This document shows, piece after piece, positions 1 to 7,027 of a stretch of 14,836 nt of DNA. Under the pieces are notes generated by a model. It was not told where the DNA came from. It did not search any database and saw nothing but the letters and a program-made list of their open reading frames with translations. The stretch is from an uncultured Prevotella sp. (GTDB lineage: Bacteria; Bacteroidota; Bacteroidia; Bacteroidales; Bacteroidaceae). The DNA is taken from positions 1-14,836 of the forward strand of contig CAMZBS010000048.1 of the NCBI GenBank assembly GCA_947304695.1, given 5' to 3'. A program made the position numbers and the translations under genes. The stretch's first letter is position 1; each line of letters starts with the position of its first letter.

Positions 1-1834
1 CGTTGCCGCCGCCGTAAGGATAATGGTAGCCGCCGGTGGGGCCGCGATAGTAGCCTTTGTTCTTCAGTTCCTTCTGGTCGGTGGATAGTTCCAGCTGCGA
101 CATGCTGTTGTAGTCTGCCTTCCAGTTGGAACCCAGGATAGATGCATCGTTCAGGTTCTTCGTCATGTCAAGCGGAATGCCTTGCGGCTTGTTGTCAAAG
201 TAAATCTGTGCAACGCCACGGGTGGGTTCGGCAGCAAAGCCCAGACGAATCTGCCAGTCGCCTTCGTAGGGCACGGGTGGCAGTCGGAAGCTGAAGTCGA
301 AGTCTTTGAACAGGTTCATCTCGTCGCCTTCGTAGCTGTCGTACCAGTCGTGGGGGCGGCGGTAGACGAACAGGCCGCCTTCGTTTAGTGTCACGCCGTC
401 AAGGTAGCCGTTGGGAAAGTAATAGTTCCTGCCATACTTGCCCGTCTCGTCATAGTCGGGGTCTTGGTTCTTCACGCCGTTGTTGCGCTGGTTCAGACGG
501 ATGTCGTTGGTCATCAGTTCGGGGAAGACGGTTGAGAAGTCCATGCGGATGAGGCAGTTGAACACCTCGTCGCGTGTCTGTTCGTCGAAAGCCAGGATGT
601 CGTCAACGTAGAAATACCGGCCGTTCAGCGCGTCCTGTTTGTATTCCTTTTCCACGGTGGGACGGATGAGGGTTCCGTAAATCTTGTATTCGTCGTCATA
701 GCGGCGGTTGATGTAGCGCTGTCCTATGGTGCTACCTCCTGCCCATTTGCGGACGGTGAGTCGTTCAAACTTCATCATGGTGTGGGGCAGCATGGTCTCG
801 TACCAGTCCACGGGATTCATCGAGGCGGTCTCAATGCCAATGTCGTTGTAGGGCGTGAGGTAGTTCCAGCCTTTCACGTCGCGGGTCAGGATGTGATAGG
901 CTAGGAAACGGTGCAGCGGATTCTTTTCATGGGTGATATGGGCGAAGTCGTGGTACTCGGCATTGACGTCCTCTGGGAACATCACGTCGTAGATTTCGCA
1001 TGCCTTGTCGTAGAGCTTTTCTATGGAGGTGATGCCATATTTCTCAGCCAGTATCGAGTCGGTCGGAACAAAGAGGGTGAAGCCGATGCGCTTTTCGTCG
1101 GGCACGGTGGCAGTTTCCTTGTTGACGTGTGACGTGTAGCGAATGCGGGGATAGTTTGCCTTCTCCTTCTCCCACGTCTCGTCACGGTACTGGTACAGTG
1201 CGTCGGCAAAGCCGGCTTGCTTCAGGGCACTGGCATAGATGCTGACGTGGGGGTTTTGCAGCATCATGTCGAGCACCATGCGGTTACTGCTTTCAAGCAC
1301 TTCGTTCACAGGCTGGACAAATCCGTTTTCCACCGAGTCGTCCTGCAGGGCGAAGATGATGTGTGAGGTTCCGTTCAGGAATACCACGCCGTTGCCGTTC
1401 TCATCGGTTCCGTGGCTCACCTCAATATAGCGGCGGTTCATGTTGGCAGTCGACAGCACACCGTCGTTCATGTCGGCAGTGGTGTACATGTCTTTCACCA
1501 AGTGGGTGCGCACCAGTGTGTCGCAGTCCTCAAAGGTCAGCTGCTCCAGACTCGTGAGACCTCTCTTCTTCAGGTAGTTGTTCATGGCCTCGTTGGTGGG
1601 AGCGAAGCAGGTATATTCACCATAGGTGGACAGTAGCTTCATCATTCCCGTACGTTCCACCAGTGAGGTGAAGTCACTGAAGTCTTCGTGGGTCTTCAGG
1701 TACTGACTCATCATCTGTCCTTTGAAGGTGTAGAAGTTTGATGAGTCTGGCTCATCGCTGCAGGCGGAAACCATCATGGTGATTCCGCAACCGAGCACAA
1801 CGCTACAGAATATATTAAATAGTTTGGTCATCAT
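1..1834 (-). CDS. FAS1 (fasciclin) domain outer-membrane lipoprotein, C-terminus cut by window edge
   Basis: The reading frame is open from the ATG at 1834 to the window edge (611 codons seen, no stop). The N-terminus is a lipoprotein signal ending in VSAC, with the lipidated Cys at residue 25 followed by SDEPD, an acidic stretch typical of surface-exported lipoproteins. A first FAS1 module covers about residues 40-190 and shows YTCFAPTNEAM, LVRTHLV and NGFVQPVNEVL, which match the conserved FAS1 H1, H2 and terminal strands. A second covers about 195-460, with FTLFVPTDS, FLAYHIL and FYVDDIL. From about residue 505 a beta-rich region (FDFSFRLPP, RGVAQIYFDN) resembles a carbohydrate-binding-like sandwich, then the chain turns Gly/Tyr/Pro-rich. 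It lies 29 bp after the susD-like stop and is probably the last or a late gene of the operon. FAS1 domains mediate adhesion or ligand binding, and I infer a SusE/F-like accessory role. ATG 1831 is an equivalent alternative start one codon in. Confidence 0.85.
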   Translation of the reverse strand, partial: MMTKLFNIFCSVVLGCGITMMVSACSDEPDSSNFYTFKGQMMSQYLKTHEDFSDFTSLVERTGMMKLLSTYGEYTCFAPTNEAMNNYLKKRGLTSLEQLTFEDCDTLVRTHLVKDMYTTADMNDGVLSTANMNRRYIEVSHGTDENGNGVVFLNGTSHIIFALQDDSVENGFVQPVNEVLESSNRMVLDMMLQNPHVSIYASALKQAGFADALYQYRDETWEKEKANYPRIRYTSHVNKETATVPDEKRIGFTLFVPTDSILAEKYGITSIEKLYDKACEIYDVMFPEDVNAEYHDFAHITHEKNPLHRFLAYHILTRDVKGWNYLTPYNDIGIETASMNPVDWYETMLPHTMMKFERLTVRKWAGGSTIGQRYINRRYDDEYKIYGTLIRPTVEKEYKQDALNGRYFYVDDILAFDEQTRDEVFNCLIRMDFSTVFPELMTNDIRLNQRNNGVKNQDPDYDETGKYGRNYYFPNGYLDGVTLNEGGLFVYRRPHDWYDSYEGDEMNLFKDFDFSFRLPPVPYEGDWQIRLGFAAEPTRGVAQIYFDNKPQGIPLDMTKNLNDASILGSNWKADYNSMSQLELSTDQKELKNKGYYRGPTGGYHYPYGGGN

Positions 1835-1843
1835 AATTATCTG

Positions 1844-1866
1844 TTCTCAATTATCATTCTCAATTA
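1844..1866. repeat. 10-bp direct repeat at the susD / FAS1-lipoprotein junction
   Basis: TTCTCAATTA occurs at 1844-1853 and again at 1857-1866, a 13-bp period. On the coding strand this reads TAATTGAGAA twice. One copy supplies the TAA stop of the susD-like gene and the other lies just before ATG 1834. No clear purine-rich ribosome binding site is present apart from GAGAA. Confidence 0.7.
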
Positions 1867-3603
1867 CTTTGTAAGCTCGATACTGCTGTCCTCACCACTG
1901 CCGAAAGCCTGATTCTGGACGAGGTGACTGTTCACCTTCAGCTCGTCAATGTGATAGGGCCAGTAGATGGCTTCCATACGTGACAGTTTGCTTGACAGTG
2001 CTGTGCCGCCATTCGAGCCTTTGCGTGAGACGGTGCCCACAAGATAGTTGGTGTTTCCGTCGCGTCGTGAACGGCGCACCAGATCGTACCAGCGCTTACC
2101 TTCAAACATGAGCTCGCGCTGCCGTTCTTCCATGACCAATGCCCGCATGAGCGATTTCGAGGAATAGTTGTTCCAGTCCAGGTCCTTGCTGTCCGACGAG
2201 CAGTTGCTGCGCTTGTTGATGGCGTTTACTATTTGGAAAGCCTGTTTCAGCAGGCTGTCAGCCTGCAGTTTCCCTGTAGCGGTCGTGTCTTCGCTGTTCA
2301 CCATTTCAACGAGTGCCTCGGCTTTCAAGAGCATTACGTCGGTCAGCCGGTAGATAATCCAGTTGGCATGACAGAAGTTCTCCGGGTAGGCTGTTCCGTA
2401 GGTGCCCTGAATCTCGGCCTTTCCCATGTTGATGGTGGCCGATCTGAAGGCGTATTTGTTAATGCCGTAGCTGTTCGACTGGCCTTGCGCCGGTTGCAGG
2501 TTCTCATAGAACCGGGTGTCGTATTTGTTGAGGAAGATGCTGAACTTCTCATCGCTGATGTCCGTACCGATGAAGTCAGCGGGACGTGCCAGTCCGGGGA
2601 ACGTCGTGGCATTGCCGTAGAACCTGCTGACGGCTCCGTTGGACAGCATGTCGTTGTCGTTCATGTAGATCAGCTCAAAGATGCTCTCGTCGCTGTTGCC
2701 GTTTCCGAAAAGCTTCTCATAGGCATTGCCGTAAAGATTGCCTGTGCTGTATTTGTCGTTGATGAGGGGATAGCCGTCAATGAGCTGGTTGTTGTCTGTG
2801 GATGCCTGCACATTCTTTTTAGCCTGTGCCTCATACTCGTCGACTTTCGACTGAATGACCAAATCGGCATAGCGCACGGCGTTCTGATAGTCCTGCTTCC
2901 ACAGATACATTTCGCACAGCATGGCGTGGATGGCATCCTGCGTGATGCGGCCATGCTGATAGTAGGTCTTGGTCACGGGGTAGTGCTTCACGGCCATGTC
3001 CTGCTTGGCTTCCAGATCAGCAATCAGGTTGTCCAGCACCTCGGCAAACGGCATGGCAGGCTGGGCCAGCTGCTGGTTGTCGTCCAGATAGGGCTCGGTT
3101 GAGTAGGGCACGTCGCGGAAGGTACGGATGAGGTAGAAGTACATCAGGTCGCGCAGGGCCGATACTTCAGCTACGGTGGCGTTGAGCTTGCTTTGGGTAT
3201 AGCTGGGATCCTTCTCGGCCACTTGTGGGGCATAGTAGATCACAGTGTTGCAACGGTTGATGATGCTGTAGACGTCGCCCCATTTCGTGTAGGCGTTGCT
3301 GGCATTGATGTTCTCCTTGAAGATGTTGCTGATGTTGATGTCGTTCTCGTAGTTCTTGCCACCGACGATGTTGTCGGAACGGAACTCGCCCCACACCATC
3401 ATCCGGCTGACTACTTCCTGCGACTGCATGGAGGAGTAGCATCCGGCCACGACGCCGTTCACGTCGGCCTCCTCATTCCAGTATTTCTTCAGGACAATCG
3501 TCTCCAGTGGCTCCAGGTCAAGGAAGTCTGAACAGGCAGTCGTCAGCATGGCTGCCATGCAGAAACCAAATGCTTTTAAAAACAGAATACTATATCGTCT
3601 CAT
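1864..3603 (-). CDS. SusD/RagB-family nutrient-binding outer-membrane lipoprotein
   Basis: This 579-residue protein is a surface lipoprotein expected to cap the SusC-type transporter encoded just upstream and to capture its ligand. The signal peptide ends in LTTAC, with the lipidated Cys at residue 24 followed by SDFLDLEP, a common SusD N-terminus. The TPR-like helical core shows INRCNTVIYYAP and EVSALRDLMYFYLIRTF, a variant of the family's usual AEARFLRA..YF.LVR.F block. The C-terminal signature EERQRELMFEGKRWYDLVRR, around residue 490, is strongly diagnostic of SusD. Length is normal for the family. The 42-bp gap after the susC-like stop contains AAAAAAGGAG on the coding strand, about 20 bases before the ATG, which is rather far for a classical ribosome binding site. 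The ligand cannot be read from sequence, so no gene symbol is given. Confidence 0.95.
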   Translation of the reverse strand: MRRYSILFLKAFGFCMAAMLTTACSDFLDLEPLETIVLKKYWNEEADVNGVVAGCYSSMQSQEVVSRMMVWGEFRSDNIVGGKNYENDINISNIFKENINASNAYTKWGDVYSIINRCNTVIYYAPQVAEKDPSYTQSKLNATVAEVSALRDLMYFYLIRTFRDVPYSTEPYLDDNQQLAQPAMPFAEVLDNLIADLEAKQDMAVKHYPVTKTYYQHGRITQDAIHAMLCEMYLWKQDYQNAVRYADLVIQSKVDEYEAQAKKNVQASTDNNQLIDGYPLINDKYSTGNLYGNAYEKLFGNGNSDESIFELIYMNDNDMLSNGAVSRFYGNATTFPGLARPADFIGTDISDEKFSIFLNKYDTRFYENLQPAQGQSNSYGINKYAFRSATINMGKAEIQGTYGTAYPENFCHANWIIYRLTDVMLLKAEALVEMVNSEDTTATGKLQADSLLKQAFQIVNAINKRSNCSSDSKDLDWNNYSSKSLMRALVMEERQRELMFEGKRWYDLVRRSRRDGNTNYLVGTVSRKGSNGGTALSSKLSRMEAIYWPYHIDELKVNSHLVQNQAFGSGEDSSIELTK

Positions 3604-3645
3604 ATCTCATTCTTTTAGATTCTCCTTTTTTGTTCTTACGTTTCC

Positions 3646-6600
3646 TTAGAAGTCAACCGTTATGCCCAGTGTGTACGACTTGGCGCGTGGGGTCTGTCCG
3701 GCATCGACGGAAGCTCCGTAGCCTCCGTAGGACACTTCGGGGTCCACACCCTTGTATTTCGTCAGGATAAACAGGTTGTTGGCACTGGCATACAGGCTCA
3801 GCCGGTTAATACTCAGTGCGTTCTTGATGACTTTGGGGTCGAACGAGTAGGACAGCTGCACATAGTTCAGTCTCAGGAACGAACCGTTCTCTACAAAGCG
3901 GTCGCTCACCAGAGTATTATAGTTGCTTGAAGCACCGTACATGGCACGCGGGATGCTGGTCTCATTGCCTTCCTTGCGCCATCGCCAGTTTACGGCCTTG
4001 CTCTGGTTGTTGTTGCTGGTCATGGCTTCTGCGTCCAGGCGGGCCAGGTTCAGAATCTTGTTGCCAATGCGATAGTTGAACTGTGAGTTCAGCTTCCAGC
4101 GGCCGTAGTTCAGCGTGAAGCCAAAGCCGCCCGTCAGCTTGGGCAGCGAAGACCCCAGGTACACAATGTCGAGAGCGTTGATTTGGCCGTCGTAGTTCAC
4201 GTCCTCATACATGGCATCACCGCCACTGAACTCATGGTTCTTGCCTGTTCCGTCGTGCGAGTAGTTAAAGATCATGTGGATGGGGTCGCCATTGTCATCG
4301 ACCACGATTTCTCCCGTCTCGCTCAGCACGAACGGAGCCGTGTGGCCTGCTGCCACAAAGTCGAGCCGTTCTTGTGGGGTCATGTCCTGGAAGGTCTCGA
4401 ACTGGTATTCATACACACCCTTGTAACGAAAGCCATAGATGGCGCCAAAGGGATTGTGCAGCTGTACGCGCTGCAGAACTTCGCGGTTCTCATAGTGGAA
4501 TTCCGAGTTGAGCGTCGAAAGCACAGTCTCGTCCATGCTCAGGATTTCATTTTGGTTGTTGCCGAAGGTGAAGTTCACGTCGGCGAAGAACTTGCCTTTC
4601 CTGATGAGCTTGTTGGTGTTCAGGTTCAACTCCCATCCAATGTTGCGCATAGAGCCCACATTGCGGTAGGCCAGGGTGTAGTAGCCCGTGCTCGAAGGAA
4701 TACTGATGTTGGGCATGAGCATGTCGCGGCGGGTGGAGTGATACCACTCAGCCTGCAAGGTCACACGGTCGTTGAAGAATCCCAGGTCCAGTCCCACGTC
4801 CCATGTGGTCGTGGTCTCCCAGCTGAGGTTGGTCAGACGGATGTTGTCGGGCTTCATGGCTCCCATGTCAATGTACTTCGTTCCGCTGCTGTAGATGCTC
4901 TCGTACAGGTAGTCACGGTTGGGCTGGTTGCCCACGCGGCCCCAGCTGGGACGTATGGCCAGCATTGAGAGCCAGTTGTGGGTCGGGGCCATCCAAGGCT
5001 CGTCGACAATGTTCCAGCGCAGTGACACTGCGGGGAAATAGCCCCAGCGGCGGTCAGGACCGAACTTCGTGGTGCCGTCGGCACGCAGCGAGAAGTCGGC
5101 CATGTAGCGGCCTTTGTAGGCGTAGTGGGTGGAGAAGGTGTAGTACATAGACCGCCACTGGCTGAAGTTCGAGCTCATGCCAGTGACTCGTCCGGCAACC
5201 ACGGGGTTCACGATGCCGCCCGACGGCAGCATGTTGGCATCGGTGCTCTGTCCGTTGCTGCTGCCCGAAGTCAGTTCGAAGCGTCCCATCGCCATCAGGG
5301 AGTGGTCTTTGTTGGCGAAATGGGGAATGAACGTCAGCGTCTGCTTCGTGTTGAAGGCCACGCTCTTCGTGCTGCCAGTATTGGCATTGTTCACGCCGTT
5401 GTTCCATGCCACCGTGACCAGTTCCCTGGGATAGAACTTGTCGACGTATTCATTGAAGATGTTCATGTAGACGCGTCCTTGCCAGTTCAGTTGGTGATGC
5501 TCTTCGTCCAGTCCCAGCAGGTGATAGTTCAGTTCCAGTTCGGGGGTGATGTCGTAGGTGCGGTCGTCGAACTTTGCCAGTCGGGCCGAAGCCACCGGGT
5601 TCACGTAGGTTTTCTGGTCACCATCGAACTCACTGGATGCCGACTGCAGCATGGTGTAGTATTTGTCGGTGTCTTTGCCCGTGACGGGATCTTGTTCATA
5701 GATGCTCATGTTGGGCATCTTGTGGTAGGCAATCGCGAGCAGGTCGTCGTAATTGCGCTTCGTGTTCGTATAGGTCAGGGCAAAGTTGGTCGAGATCTTG
5801 ATGCGGTCGCTGACGTAGTAGTCCAGTGCCACACGGGTAGAGAAGCGGTCTTGCCGCTGCTCGATGACCGAACCCGTTTCATGGTCGTAGCCGCCTGAGA
5901 TGCGGAACGTGGCCTTCTCACCACCGCCCGTCACCGACAGGTAGTGGTTCTGCCTGAGTCCCCACTGTGTCACGGCATCGACCCAGTCGGTGTTGTTGTT
6001 GTATTGTTCGTATTCAGAGAAGGTGGGGTCATAGTTCAGTTCCCGCAGGTTGGAGGCTGCGTCGTTCTGCTGAGGATTGAAGTATGACTCTTTCAGCAGC
6101 ATGGTGTAGTCGTCGCCGGACAGCATCTCGTAGCCCTTGGGCTGGTAGGTGCCGGTGAGTCGCAGCGAGTAGGTCAGCTTCGGTGCGCCTCGGCTACCTC
6201 GCTTGGTGGTTATCTCGATGACACCGTTGGCACCTTGCGAACCGTAGATGGCAGTGGCGGCGGCATCCTTCAGCACCGTGATCGAGGCAATGTCCTCTGG
6301 GTTCACGTTCAGCAGCTGTGCAAACTGCTCGTCGTTGGCATTGGTGATGTCGAAGTTGTTCATGTCGACATTCCAGGTGTTGCCGTTGACCACGATGAGC
6401 GGGTTGGAATTGGTCAGCGAGCTCACCGACGAGGCACCGCGCAGTCGCATGGTTGTTCCAGCTCCCAGGTTGCCCGAATTGGCCACGATGTCGAGTCCAG
6501 CGATACGTCCTTGCAGGGCTTCGTCGACGGTGGTCAGTCCCAGACCTTCAAACTCCTTCATGTCGATGGTCTGTGTGGCAAACGATATTTCGCGTTCGGG

Positions 6601-6999
6601 AATGGCCAGACCGCCGCCGTTCAGTCGTTTCTTCGACGTAACGGTCACATCGACGAGCATGTTCTGCGATGCCATCTTGATGCGGTATTCGCTCTTGTTG
6701 ATGGGCAGCACCTGTGTCTTGCAGCCTACATAGCTGAAGCGCAGTTTGTCTTTGGGATTGCGTATTCGCATGGAGAAGTTGCCGTTCACGTCGGTGACGG
6801 TGGCCTCGATGATACGTCCTGTTCCGTCAATCTCGCAGACGGAGGCTCCCATCAGTTCACCGAACTCATCGGTCACGGTTCCGTGTACGGCCGTAATCTG
6901 TTGCGCCCTTGCCGGGCTGATGAATAATGCACAATGAATCAGGAAGACAATCACTGCCATTATTCTTCTGCTGGGTGTTAGCATCCAATTTCTTTTCAT
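3646..6999 (-). CDS. SusC/RagA-family TonB-linked outer-membrane transporter
   Basis: This 1117-residue beta-barrel importer pairs with the SusD-like lipoprotein 42 bp downstream. The chosen start, ATG 6999, gives a clean signal peptide of about 32 residues cleaved at ARA/QQ. A carboxypeptidase-regulatory-like domain follows at about 37-115 (VHGTVTDEFGELMGASV, then VTDVNGNFSM). A plug domain at about 130-245 has VDEALQGRIAGLDI, TTMRLRGASS, PLIVVNG and the SusC hallmark IASITVLKDAAATAIYGSQG followed by ANGVIEITTKRG. The rest is barrel, ending in YTLGITVDF with a terminal aromatic residue, as expected for Bam-inserted barrels. LVDVTVTSKK, before the plug, may be the TonB box. An in-frame ATG at 7026 would add nine residues and overlap the preceding stop by 11 bp. 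I prefer 6999 because a purine-rich AGAAAGAACAG lies just before it. The substrate is unknown. Confidence 0.95.
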   Translation of the reverse strand: MKRNWMLTPSRRIMAVIVFLIHCALFISPARAQQITAVHGTVTDEFGELMGASVCEIDGTGRIIEATVTDVNGNFSMRIRNPKDKLRFSYVGCKTQVLPINKSEYRIKMASQNMLVDVTVTSKKRLNGGGLAIPEREISFATQTIDMKEFEGLGLTTVDEALQGRIAGLDIVANSGNLGAGTTMRLRGASSVSSLTNSNPLIVVNGNTWNVDMNNFDITNANDEQFAQLLNVNPEDIASITVLKDAAATAIYGSQGANGVIEITTKRGSRGAPKLTYSLRLTGTYQPKGYEMLSGDDYTMLLKESYFNPQQNDAASNLRELNYDPTFSEYEQYNNNTDWVDAVTQWGLRQNHYLSVTGGGEKATFRISGGYDHETGSVIEQRQDRFSTRVALDYYVSDRIKISTNFALTYTNTKRNYDDLLAIAYHKMPNMSIYEQDPVTGKDTDKYYTMLQSASSEFDGDQKTYVNPVASARLAKFDDRTYDITPELELNYHLLGLDEEHHQLNWQGRVYMNIFNEYVDKFYPRELVTVAWNNGVNNANTGSTKSVAFNTKQTLTFIPHFANKDHSLMAMGRFELTSGSSNGQSTDANMLPSGGIVNPVVAGRVTGMSSNFSQWRSMYYTFSTHYAYKGRYMADFSLRADGTTKFGPDRRWGYFPAVSLRWNIVDEPWMAPTHNWLSMLAIRPSWGRVGNQPNRDYLYESIYSSGTKYIDMGAMKPDNIRLTNLSWETTTTWDVGLDLGFFNDRVTLQAEWYHSTRRDMLMPNISIPSSTGYYTLAYRNVGSMRNIGWELNLNTNKLIRKGKFFADVNFTFGNNQNEILSMDETVLSTLNSEFHYENREVLQRVQLHNPFGAIYGFRYKGVYEYQFETFQDMTPQERLDFVAAGHTAPFVLSETGEIVVDDNGDPIHMIFNYSHDGTGKNHEFSGGDAMYEDVNYDGQINALDIVYLGSSLPKLTGGFGFTLNYGRWKLNSQFNYRIGNKILNLARLDAEAMTSNNNQSKAVNWRWRKEGNETSIPRAMYGASSNYNTLVSDRFVENGSFLRLNYVQLSYSFDPKVIKNALSINRLSLYASANNLFILTKYKGVDPEVSYGGYGASVDAGQTPRAKSYTLGITVDF

Positions 7000-7012
7000 A
7001 ACTGTTCTTCTT

Positions 7013-7027
7013 TCTTCATTCTTCATT
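7013..7027. repeat. 7-bp-period direct repeat at the FAS1 / susC junction
   Basis: On the coding strand AATGAAGA appears twice, overlapping by one base (plus-strand positions 7020-7027 and 7013-7020). The repeat includes the last codons and the TGA stop of the 881-residue FAS1 gene and also the upstream possible ATG of susC at 7026. It ends 13 bases before the preferred susC start at 6999. Confidence 0.6.

Noticed and set aside
2233..3102. 289-codon plus-strand open frame opposite the susD-like gene
   Set aside because: Antisense shadow of a gene with a clear family signature; Val-rich low-information translation and no supporting motif.
3604..3645. Terminator between the susC-like and susD-like genes
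   Set aside because: Only a short T-rich stretch is present with no stem; on the coding strand it is purine-rich.
4183..5898. Two plus-strand open frames of about 260 codons (4183-4968 and 5125-5898) opposite the susC-like gene
   Set aside because: Same antisense bias pattern; the SusC frame is continuous and diagnostic across both.
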